This document shows positions 7,238 to 13,675 of a stretch of 17,357 nucleotides of DNA, piece after piece (position 1 is the stretch's first letter; every line of letters starts with the position of its first letter). The stretch spans positions 1 to 17,357 of the forward strand of contig CAJKBW010000065.1 in assembly GCA_905198295.1 (NCBI GenBank). The letters are read 5' to 3'. The position numbers and the translations under genes are program-made. Below the pieces are notes generated by a model, which was given only the letters and a program-made list of their open reading frames with translations, did not search any database and was not told where the DNA came from. Origin of the DNA: an uncultured Oscillospiraceae bacterium (GTDB taxonomy: Bacteria; Bacillota; Clostridia; Oscillospirales; Acutalibacteraceae).

Positions 7238-8098
7238 TTACAGTTTTCCGATGTCGCGGTGGTTGACCGCCACCTTAATACCCTGATCCGCCACATGTCT
7301 GGCCAACTCCTCGGCAAGCGCAACCGAACGGTGCTTTCCGCCGGTGCAGCCGATGGCGACCACCAGCTGGCTCTTGCCTTCCTCGCTGTAAAGCGGCAGC
7401 AGATAATCAATCAGGCTGTACAGCCGGGTCTGAAACCCTTTCGTAACGTCCTTATCCAGCACATAATCCCGCACGTCCTGATCCAGGCCGGTTTTGTGCT
7501 TGAGCTCATCCACATAAAACGGGTTCGGCAGGCAGCGCACATCCAGCACCAGATCCGCTTCTGCCGGATAACCGTATTTAAAACCAAAGGACATACACTG
7601 CACCTGCATACCGCTTTTTTCACTGCCCAGGAACAGCCCCACCAGCCGCTCGCGCAGCTGTGCCGGAGAGAGATAGGAGGTATCAATCAGGTAATCGGTG
7701 CGCGCACGTGCGGCCTTGAGCAGGGTGCGTTCCAGCTCGATTGCCTTGATAACCGAACCGCCGCAGGAGGCGGCCAGCGGGTGCTGTCGGCGGGTTTCCT
7801 TATACCGCCGCGCGAGCACCTGATCGCTGCATTCGAGAAACAGGATTTTGTATTCGCCGCCCTGCCGTTTAAGCTCATCCAGACTGTCAAGCAGCCCCTC
7901 AAACTGCCGGCCGCCGCGCACATCGATGACCAGCGCCACCCGCGACAGCTTGTCCTGTGACTGCAGGCAAAGCTCCGCAAACTTCGGCAGGAGCTTCGGC
8001 GGCATGTTGTCCACACAGTAAAATCCGATATCCTCCAGTACGTTGACCGCACGGGATTTGCCGGCACCGGACAGGCCGGTTACGATAATAAATTCCAT
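7238..8098 (-). CDS. rapZ: RNase adapter / nucleotide-binding protein RapZ (YvcJ)
   Basis: RapZ/YvcJ is a P-loop nucleotide-binding protein. In enterobacteria it controls GlmS (amino-sugar) synthesis through small RNAs; in Bacillus YvcJ affects competence, and its clostridial role is not established. From the ATG at 8098 it has 286 residues, as expected (E. coli 284). Walker A GLSGAGKS is at 8-15, a Walker-B-like VALVIDVRGG lies near residue 80, and the C-terminal signature IGCTGGKHRSVALAEEL is near residue 250. The frame is open to 8170, but the extra 24 residues are Cys/Arg-rich and unlike the family, which starts directly with the P-loop strand. The nearest Shine-Dalgarno (AAGGA) lies rather far upstream, about 14 nt, so the start is good on homology but weaker on signal. 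Confidence 0.93.
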   Translation of the reverse strand: MEFIIVTGLSGAGKSRAVNVLEDIGFYCVDNMPPKLLPKFAELCLQSQDKLSRVALVIDVRGGRQFEGLLDSLDELKRQGGEYKILFLECSDQVLARRYKETRRQHPLAASCGGSVIKAIELERTLLKAARARTDYLIDTSYLSPAQLRERLVGLFLGSEKSGMQVQCMSFGFKYGYPAEADLVLDVRCLPNPFYVDELKHKTGLDQDVRDYVLDKDVTKGFQTRLYSLIDYLLPLYSEEGKSQLVVAIGCTGGKHRSVALAEELARHVADQGIKVAVNHRDIGKL

Positions 8099-8145
8099 AA
8101 CAAACGCACATTTCCTTCCCGCACAGACGCAGATTTCTGTCAGCC

Positions 8146-8170
8146 GTACCGCGCAGTCTGACCGCGGCAC
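8146..8170 (-). other. Hairpin between murB and rapZ
   Basis: Arms GTACCGCG (8146-8153) and CGCGGCAC (8163-8170) with a 9-nt loop. The single non-canonical position is A/C on the plus strand and G-U in minus-strand RNA, so it is an uninterrupted 8-bp stem in the cluster transcript. It lies in the 123-nt murB-rapZ gap, the longest within the hprK-dnaE part. No T tract follows. I see no clear promoter in this gap. A processing or stability element is possible. Confidence 0.45.
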
Positions 8171-8221
8171 GACAAAAACACAGGAGATGCCAAAACGGTG
8201 CCCTCCCCCGCTATTCCGGTT

Positions 8222-9148
8222 TTATCCGTCGTTTCCCGGCAGGAAACGCACCTCCGGTTCCAGCCGCACGCCGTGGTCCGCCTCGACGCGGCGAATCACC
8301 TCGGCCGCGAGCGCCCGCACATCCGCGCAGGTCGCCCCCCCGCGGTTGATCACAAATCCCGCATGCTTTTCGCTCACCTGCGCGCCGCCGACCGCAAAGC
8401 CCTTCAGGCCGCTCTGCTCGATCAGTGCGCCGGCAAAATAACCGGCCGGCCGTTTGAAGAAGCTGCCGGCACTCGGGTATTCGAGCGGCTGTTTTTCCCG
8501 GCGGCGGCGCATGAATTCCTCCATGCGCGCGCCGATTTCCGCTTTGTCGTCCGGATGCAGCCGCACCCGCACCGACAGCACAATCTCCCCCGTCTCCATC
8601 AGCACACTGTGCCGGTAGCCGAGCGCCATCGCAGAAGCCGGCACTTCACGCACTGCCGCCCCATCGGACGACACCGCCTCCGCCGAAACGAGCACATCGC
8701 TCATCTGACCGCCGTAAGCGCCGGCATTCATATACACCGCACCGCCAGCCGCTCCGGGAATGCCGTAGGCAAATTCCAGCCCCGACAGCCCGGCTTCACG
8801 CGCAAACCGGCACAGCGCCTTGAGCGGTACCCCGGCCGGGCAGTCCACCAGCACCCCGCCGTCCTCTCTTCCGGCTATAACCGGCGCACCGCCGGACAGA
8901 CGAAGCACCGCGCCGGGAAAACCGCTGTCCGCGGCGAGCACATTTGAACCGTTGCCCAAAAACAGCACCGGGACTTCTTCCTCCCGACAGGCACCCAGCA
9001 GCCGCTGCAGCGCCGCCGGCTCCGGCGCGTCGATCACAAGTGCGGCCGGACCGCCGATTTTAAACGATGTACACCCCGAAAGCGGGATCTTCTCCCGGCA
9101 GGCACAGCCAAGGGAACGGGCAAGTGCGGATACAGGCTCAAGCCGCAA
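8222..9148 (-). CDS. murB: UDP-N-acetylenolpyruvoylglucosamine reductase
   Basis: MurB is the FAD- and NADPH-dependent reductase that makes UDP-MurNAc, the second committed step of peptidoglycan synthesis, in the cytosol. The 308 residues match the Gram-positive (type II) enzymes. FAD-binding motifs: TSFKIGGPA (27-35), LGNGSNVL (64-71) and GIPGAAGGAVYMNAGAYGG (129-147). Catalytic residues: R179 (GYRHS), proton-donor S229 (PSAGSFFKRP) and E299 (LEPEV). The start is TTG with a full AAGGAGG (9156-9162) 7 nt upstream. It follows the glucokinase after 41 nt and is followed by rapZ, a conserved Firmicutes pairing. Confidence 0.96.
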   Translation of the reverse strand: MRLEPVSALARSLGCACREKIPLSGCTSFKIGGPAALVIDAPEPAALQRLLGACREEEVPVLFLGNGSNVLAADSGFPGAVLRLSGGAPVIAGREDGGVLVDCPAGVPLKALCRFAREAGLSGLEFAYGIPGAAGGAVYMNAGAYGGQMSDVLVSAEAVSSDGAAVREVPASAMALGYRHSVLMETGEIVLSVRVRLHPDDKAEIGARMEEFMRRRREKQPLEYPSAGSFFKRPAGYFAGALIEQSGLKGFAVGGAQVSEKHAGFVINRGGATCADVRALAAEVIRRVEADHGVRLEPEVRFLPGNDG

Positions 9149-9189
9149 GACGGTTCCTCCTTATCAGCGGGCGCAGACGCCCGGCAAAA

Positions 9190-10131
9190 TCAATCCAGAC
9201 AGGCGGCGCCGATCACACCAGCGTCGTTGCCAAGCTCGGCGACGCACAGACGGGTCTGATGGTCGCAGAATTTGCTGTACCGCTCCTGGAAAATGTATTC
9301 CCGGATCGGCGCCAGCAGCGTCTCGCCCTCTTTGCAGATACCGCCGCCGATGCACAGCACCTCCGGCTGGAAAATGTTGATGACGTTGATCAGGCCGCAG
9401 GCCACGTAATGCACGTAATTCTCCACCACCCGGCTTGCCGCGTCGTCGCCGGCACGCATGCCGTCGAATGCGGTGCGGCCGTCCACGTTGTCGAGGCTGC
9501 CGGCGATTTTCCACATCGCGCTGTCCGGATGCGCTTCCATCGCCCGGCGGGTCTGACGCACCAGTGCCGTTGCCGAAGCGTACGCTTCCCAGCAGCCCTG
9601 CCGTCCGCAGGTGCAGTCTTCGCCATCCACCATGATCACCATATGTCCGAGTTCTGCACCGGCATAGTTGAAGCCGCTGTACACCTTGCCGTCAAGGATA
9701 ATCCCGCCGCCGACGCCAGTGCCAAGCGTAATGCACACGCAGCTGCGGGCTCCCCGCGCCGCACCGGCCAGCGCTTCGCCGAGCGCAGCCGCATTGGCGT
9801 CATTCTCAATGGAAACCGGGACGCGCAGGTCTTCCTCAAGCCAGGCCTTGATCGGCACATGGTCAAACCCCAGATTGTTGGCGTATTCGACAATGCCGTT
9901 GGCGGCGTTGCAGGTACCGGGGCTGCCGACGCCGATATGCTCCACATCGCTCATCGCCAAACCGGCCTTTTCCACCGCTTCACGCGCCATGCGTGCCATA
10001 TCTGTGACAATCTCCCGCGCGGGACGCGAGGCGTTGGTTTTGCACCTTGCCTTGGCAAGCAGCTTATAGTCGCTGTCCATCACCCCCGCAACGATGTTGG
10101 TTCCGCCGAGATCAATACCGATTCGTACCAT
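9190..10131 (-). CDS. glk: ROK-family glucokinase
   Basis: ROK-family sugar kinase, most likely ATP-dependent glucokinase producing glucose 6-phosphate. Its 313 residues are close to B. subtilis GlcK (about 321). Phosphate-binding DLGGTN is at 7-12, catalytic D111 in ENDANAAALGEA (109-120), the second phosphate loop LGTGVGGG (136-143), and the ROK zinc site H163 plus C173, C175 and C180 (CTCGRQGC). No N-terminal helix-turn-helix is present, so it is a kinase rather than a ROK repressor. The ATG has AGGAGG 8 nt upstream. It follows the PHP gene after 61 nt. Its place between hprK and murB suggests joint expression with carbon-status control. Another hexose or N-acetyl sugar cannot be excluded from sequence. 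Confidence 0.9.
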   Translation of the reverse strand: MVRIGIDLGGTNIVAGVMDSDYKLLAKARCKTNASRPAREIVTDMARMAREAVEKAGLAMSDVEHIGVGSPGTCNAANGIVEYANNLGFDHVPIKAWLEEDLRVPVSIENDANAAALGEALAGAARGARSCVCITLGTGVGGGIILDGKVYSGFNYAGAELGHMVIMVDGEDCTCGRQGCWEAYASATALVRQTRRAMEAHPDSAMWKIAGSLDNVDGRTAFDGMRAGDDAASRVVENYVHYVACGLINVINIFQPEVLCIGGGICKEGETLLAPIREYIFQERYSKFCDHQTRLCVAELGNDAGVIGAACLD

Positions 10132-10192
10132 TTTGTGCTCCTCCTAAATATTATGTATCCGGGTTTCCCCTGAATTTACACGAATAAACGCC

Positions 10193-10918
10193 TTACCATT
10201 TTACGCCGTGCTCCTGCAGGAACCGGCGCAGCCGTTCCCGATCGCCGTTGACGATCAGTTCGGGCGGAAAATCGATTTCCTCCAGCATACGCAGACAGGG
10301 CTCCACTTCGCCGACTGAAGCGTGATAGTGCGCATCGGAATCCACCACCACCGGCACGCCATACTGCTTGCACAGCAGCGCGATCCGCCGGCAGTTCGGC
10401 ACCGCCTCTTCCCGCACGTGGAAGGTACCGGCGTTGATCTCCACGGCCTTGCCGCAGCGGCCGAACTCCGGAATCACCCGCTCATAGTCGTAGGCGAACC
10501 GCGGCTGGCCGGAATGCCCGATGACGGTTACCCGCGGATTGTGCGCAACCGCCAGCCACGCTTCGGTGCACTGCTCGACTGTGCCGTACGGCATCACATC
10601 GCCGTGCATGGAGGCGATCACGATCTCCAGCCGATCCAGCACGTAGTCCTCCATATCCAGCCGGCCGGTGAAGTCCATCACGTTGGCCTCCACCCCGCGC
10701 AGTACCCGCACGCCGGAAATGACATCAGGCAGGGCATCCAGATTGTAAAAATGCCACATATGCGGCGCATCCTGAATACCGGTGCCATGGTCGGTACAGC
10801 CGACGGCGGCAAATCCCTTCGCGGCCGCGGCATTCGCGATCTCGGTAATGGTACTGTACGCATGATCCGACGCCACCGTATGGCAGTGCAGATCGGCGAT
10901 TACAGAATATGTTGCCAT
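10193..10918 (-). CDS. YcdX-type PHP-domain phosphoesterase
   Basis: Stand-alone polymerase-and-histidinol-phosphatase (PHP) protein of the YcdX branch, 241 residues (E. coli YcdX about 245). A trinuclear metal site can be read out: H11 and H13 (DLHCHT), H19 (SDHAYST), H44 (CTDHG), E77 (GVEAN), H105 (ASMHGD), H135 (IGHSG), D194 and H197 (DSDAH). All positions look intact, so an active metal-dependent phosphoesterase is expected. The physiological substrate of the family is not settled. The ATG has AAAGG about 12 nt upstream. It lies between hprK and the glucokinase, a position seen in other Clostridia. DnaE in the same cluster carries a PHP domain of the same superfamily. Confidence 0.88.
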   Translation of the reverse strand: MATYSVIADLHCHTVASDHAYSTITEIANAAAAKGFAAVGCTDHGTGIQDAPHMWHFYNLDALPDVISGVRVLRGVEANVMDFTGRLDMEDYVLDRLEIVIASMHGDVMPYGTVEQCTEAWLAVAHNPRVTVIGHSGQPRFAYDYERVIPEFGRCGKAVEINAGTFHVREEAVPNCRRIALLCKQYGVPVVVDSDAHYHASVGEVEPCLRMLEEIDFPPELIVNGDRERLRRFLQEHGVKW

Positions 10919-10959
10919 AGATTTACAGGACCTTTCTTCCCAAAATATAGTGCGGCGGA

Positions 10960-11925
10960 TCAGAATTTATTCCAATCGATCATCACTTCAGATGAGGTTG
11001 CAGCGTCCGACATGCCCAGATTGCGCATCAGCTCCTGGGCGGCGTTATAGCCCATCTTCTTCTGACGGTTGTTCATCGCCGCCACCTCAATGATGATCGC
11101 CAAATTCCGCCCGGGCTTGACCGGAATGGTCAGCAGCGGCACCTTGATGCCAAGGATATCGGCGTACTCGTTGTCCAGCCCCATGCGGTCGTAGACCTTT
11201 TCGCTGTCCCACTGCTCAAGCTGGATCATCATGTCGATCTTTTCAGTCACCTTGACCGCGCCCATACCAAAAATGCGGCGGGCATTGACGATACCGATGC
11301 CGCGCAGCTCGATGAAATGGCGGATGTTTTCCGGCGCAGAACCGACCAGCGCTTTTGCAGACACCCGGCGGATTTCCACCGCATCGTCTGCGATCAGCCG
11401 ATGGCCGCGCTTGACCAGCTCGATTGCGGTCTCACTCTTACCGACGCCGCTGTCGCCCAGCAGCAGAATACCTTCGCCGTACACCTCGACGAGAACGCCG
11501 TGGCGGGTAATGCGCGGGGCGAGCTGGACATTCAGATAAGCGATCAGCGCCGCCATAAAGCCGGAGGTGGTATCTGAGGTGCGCAGCAGCGGAACCCCAT
11601 ACTTTTCGCAGCTGGCCTGCAGTTCGTCGAGCACCTCCAGCCCGCGGGAAACCACAATGGCGGGGGGCTGCTGGGAAACGAATTCGTCGATGCGGGAGGC
11701 CCGGGTTTCCGCCGGAAGATCCTCCAGATAACCGTGCTCGCTTTTGCCAAGGATCTGGATGCGGTCGTTGTCAAAATAATCGAAATATCCGCCCAGTGCC
11801 AGCCCGGGACGGTTGACATCGCAGCTGGATACCAGACGAGCTGCCGGGTCCACCGGCATGTATACCGTTTCGAGCGCCGTTTCCTTGATGATGTTCTGCA
11901 GCGACACTGTAAACGCTTTGGCCAA
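10960..11925 (-). CDS. hprK: HPr kinase/phosphorylase
   Basis: HprK phosphorylates Ser46 of HPr when ATP and fructose 1,6-bisphosphate are high, and reverses it with phosphate, driving catabolite control in Firmicutes. From TTG at 11925 it has 321 residues (B. subtilis 310). Walker A GDSGVGKS is at 157-164, the acidic RLIADDAVEI at 176-185, the HprK signature ELRGIGIVNARRIFG at 206-220, and the family end follows. The frame is open to a GTG at 11976, but that lies about 11 nt from the predicted transcription start and has no ribosome binding site. The TTG has AGGAGG 9 nt upstream and yields the family-like start MAKAFTVSLQ. It is the first gene of the minus-strand cluster. HPr itself is not in the window. 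Confidence 0.95.
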   Translation of the reverse strand: MAKAFTVSLQNIIKETALETVYMPVDPAARLVSSCDVNRPGLALGGYFDYFDNDRIQILGKSEHGYLEDLPAETRASRIDEFVSQQPPAIVVSRGLEVLDELQASCEKYGVPLLRTSDTTSGFMAALIAYLNVQLAPRITRHGVLVEVYGEGILLLGDSGVGKSETAIELVKRGHRLIADDAVEIRRVSAKALVGSAPENIRHFIELRGIGIVNARRIFGMGAVKVTEKIDMMIQLEQWDSEKVYDRMGLDNEYADILGIKVPLLTIPVKPGRNLAIIIEVAAMNNRQKKMGYNAAQELMRNLGMSDAATSSEVMIDWNKF

Positions 11926-11945
11926 TGCTGCCAACCTCCTGTCTT

Positions 11946-11963
11946 CCGCCGCGCAGGCGGCGG
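11946..11963 (-). other. GC-rich hairpin in the hprK leader
   Basis: CCGCCG (11958-11963 read on minus) and CGGCGG (11946-11951) can form a 6-bp stem with a 6-nt loop, or a shifted 5-bp stem. It lies in the short hprK leader, about 10 nt before the AGGAGG that serves the TTG start. It might modulate translation. The sequence is simple GC repeat, so chance formation is also plausible. Confidence 0.4.
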
Positions 11964-11993
11964 TATTGTCATCCACAAGAAATACCAGTATAT

Positions 11994-12022
11994 AGTATAC
12001 CGTATTCTCTCAAAACTTTAAA
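11994..12022 (-). promoter_or_regulatory. hprK cluster promoter
   Basis: Read on minus: -35 TTTAAA (12017-12022), 17-nt spacer, -10 TATACT (11994-11999). A second TATACT lies at 11987-11992, with TTGAGA (12008-12013) 15 nt before it, so two overlapping start points are possible. The start would be about 60 nt before the TTG codon of hprK. It is the only strong promoter seen for the hprK-to-dnaE stretch. Confidence 0.65.
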
Positions 12023-12085
12023 GAGGATTTCAAGCAAAATCCGGTCAGTTTTTTACGATTTGTCCGCTTTTCTTTTGATTTTCGG

Positions 12086-12114
12086 TTGAACCGGCGGCCA
12101 TAACCGTGTAAAAT
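12086..12114 (+). promoter_or_regulatory. Promoter of the GT4 glycosyltransferase gene
   Basis: -35 TTGAAC (12086-12091), exact 17-nt spacer, -10 TAAAAT (12109-12114). The predicted start near 12121 leaves a leader of about 50 nt. AAGGAGG (12157-12163) sits 8 nt before the ATG at 12172. It is divergent from the hprK promoter, with about 65 nt between the two -35 boxes. Confidence 0.75.
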
Positions 12115-12171
12115 GAGACAGACGCCAATCATGACCGGCCATGTCGGAATGACCGCAAGGAGGCTTGCCCA

Positions 12172-13368
12172 ATGGATAATCTTCGCGTAGGCGAATTCAA
12201 CGATTCGTTCCCCCCGACCATCGACGGGGTGGCGCAGGCGGTGAAAAATTACGCCAGCGTCATGCATAAAAACCACTGCCATGTCACCGTGGTCACCCCC
12301 CGGTACCGCGACGTGGTGGACAACTATCCGTTTGAGGTGTTCCGGTATCAGTCGGTGCCGCTGGATAAAAACATCGGCTACCGCGCGGGCAATCCCTTTG
12401 ATCCCGCCACTCTGCTCCGGCTGCGCAAAAAGCGCTTTGACCTGATCCACGTCCACGCGCCGTTTGCCTCGTCGGTGCTGGTGAAGAACTTCAACCGCAA
12501 GCCGAAAGTTCCGGTTATCTTCACCTATCATACAAAATTTGACATTGAGATTCCCACCCGCGTCAAGCTCAAGGGACTGCAGCATGTAGCACGCAGCTTT
12601 GTGCGGGAAAATATCAACAACGCAGACGAGGTCTGGGCTGTCTCCGAAGGCTGCGGCCAGTCGCTGCGCAGACTGGGGTATAAAGGCCGTTATCTCGTGA
12701 TGGAAAACGGCACCGACTTTGCCTTCGGCAAGGCCGATCCCCTGGCGGTCGCCGCCCTGCGGCAGAAATACGGCATCCGGGACGACGATTTCGTTTTTTT
12801 GTTTGTCGGCCGCATGCGTTGGTATAAAAATCTTAAGCTGATACTTGACTCCCTGAAGATCGCGCGCGAAAAAGGGCTGCCTTTCCGGGCGCTGTTCGTG
12901 GGCAGCGGCTACGATGCCCAGGCCATCCGGGATTATGCGGACGAATGCGGGCTGCGGGATTGCACCGTTTTCACTGGTCCTATCTATGACCGTGAGCAGC
13001 TGCGTGCGTATTATTCGCTCGCTGATCTGTTCCTCTTCCCCTCCACCTATGACACCTCCGGCATCGTCGTCAAGGAAGCGGCCGCCTGCAGCTGCCCGGC
13101 GCTGCTCGTGCGCGACAGCTGTGCCGCTGAAGGCGTACAGCACGGATTTACCGGTTATCTGGCCCAGGAAACAGCCGATTCCTGCTCTCGGGTCCTGCTG
13201 GATGCCTGTCAATCCCGTGAAAACCTGGCCGCGGTCGGCAGCAATGCCGGGCAGCATCTTTACCTCTCCTGGGAAGACGCCGTGGCACGGGCGTATGCAC
13301 GTTATAAAGAGGTTCTGCGGCTGTGGCCCGGTCCATTGCCCTATAACGCCAAAACCCGCTGGTTTTGA
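12172..13368 (+). CDS. GT4-family glycosyltransferase
   Basis: Retaining GT-B glycosyltransferase of CAZy family GT4, 398 residues, without membrane segments. The N-terminal half has FNDSFPPTIDGVAQAV (9-24), the acceptor-side loop typical of GT4, and IHVHAPF (92-98). The donor half has FVGRMRWYKNL (211-221), VGSG (243-246), then FPSTYDTSGIVVKEAAAC (289-306). The usual E-x7-E sugar-nucleotide motif appears here as D294-x7-E302, a variant I associate with clostridial enzymes. The sugar and acceptor are unknown: glycolipid (diacylglycerol or phosphatidylinositol type) or a cell-surface glycan are both possible. It is a single gene with its own promoter and terminator, divergent from hprK. The ATG has AAGGAGG 8 nt upstream. 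Confidence 0.88.
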   Translation: MDNLRVGEFNDSFPPTIDGVAQAVKNYASVMHKNHCHVTVVTPRYRDVVDNYPFEVFRYQSVPLDKNIGYRAGNPFDPATLLRLRKKRFDLIHVHAPFASSVLVKNFNRKPKVPVIFTYHTKFDIEIPTRVKLKGLQHVARSFVRENINNADEVWAVSEGCGQSLRRLGYKGRYLVMENGTDFAFGKADPLAVAALRQKYGIRDDDFVFLFVGRMRWYKNLKLILDSLKIAREKGLPFRALFVGSGYDAQAIRDYADECGLRDCTVFTGPIYDREQLRAYYSLADLFLFPSTYDTSGIVVKEAAACSCPALLVRDSCAAEGVQHGFTGYLAQETADSCSRVLLDACQSRENLAAVGSNAGQHLYLSWEDAVARAYARYKEVLRLWPGPLPYNAKTRWF

Positions 13369-13454
13369 GGAACCGGACGATCCCGCGCCGCATAGTCTGG
13401 GGCAGGAAAGAATCCGACCGCCTTCCGCCATATTCCTTTCGCTTAAAACTGCCT

Positions 13455-13473
13455 AAACGGCCGTGTGCCGTTT
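13455..13473 (+). other. First hairpin after the glycosyltransferase
   Basis: Perfect 7-bp stem AAACGGC (13455-13461), loop CGTGT, GCCGTTT (13467-13473). Only three T residues end the stem, so it is a weak terminator by itself. It lies 15 nt before the strong terminator at 13488 in the same 307-nt gap (13369-13675). It may be a tandem terminator element or a 3'-end stabiliser. Confidence 0.5.
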
Positions 13474-13487
13474 CCGCGGCATTCCTG

Positions 13488-13513
13488 AAGGCAGAGGATT
13501 CTCTGCCTTTTTT
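13488..13513 (+). terminator. Intrinsic terminator of the glycosyltransferase
   Basis: Stem AAGGCAGAG (13488-13496), loop GATT, CTCTGCCTT (13501-13509), with the T run continuing to 13513. It is a textbook rho-independent terminator, about 120 nt past the stop and just before the cysteine synthase promoter, so the two plus-strand genes are separate transcripts. Confidence 0.9.
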
Positions 13514-13526
13514 GCCGCCTTCCCTC

Positions 13527-13555
13527 TTGAGCAAGCCCCAAAAATACGCTATACT
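13527..13555 (+). promoter_or_regulatory. Promoter of the cysteine synthase gene
   Basis: -35 TTGAGC (13527-13532), exact 17-nt spacer, -10 TATACT (13550-13555). The predicted start is near 13562, leaving about 115 nt of leader before the chosen ATG at 13676. Confidence 0.75.
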
Positions 13556-13675
13556 GGGCGGGTATCTTCCGGATAAACGCACGCCCGCCGGCCGCAAAAA
13601 ATCATCCCGGCCGGGGCCTTTCCGCATCGCCGCTGCACCCGGCGTAAATCCCGCAATAAAGGAATGGAGATTAAC
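13556..13675 (+). other. GC-rich structured leader of the cysteine synthase gene
   Basis: The leader holds two competing stems. One pairs GGCGGG (13557-13562) with CCCGCC (13584-13589). The other pairs CCGGCCG (13588-13594) with CGGCCGG (13608-13614). They share bases 13588-13589, so only one can fully form. I see no T-box sequence (AGGGTGGNACCGCG), no SAM-riboswitch-like core, no T tract and no cysteine-rich leader peptide. The first stem is partly 5' of the predicted transcription start, which weakens a switching model. Confidence 0.4.

Noticed and set aside
6347..7960. A 537-codon plus-strand frame opposite whiA and rapZ
   Set aside because: It crosses the boundary of two secure genes, has no ribosome binding site and no recognisable motif, and is a shadow frame.
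12060..12069. GCGGACAAAT shared (inverted) with the pfkA-ispD hairpin
   Set aside because: A single 10-nt match in a 17-kb window is within chance. There is no matching dyad at the second site.
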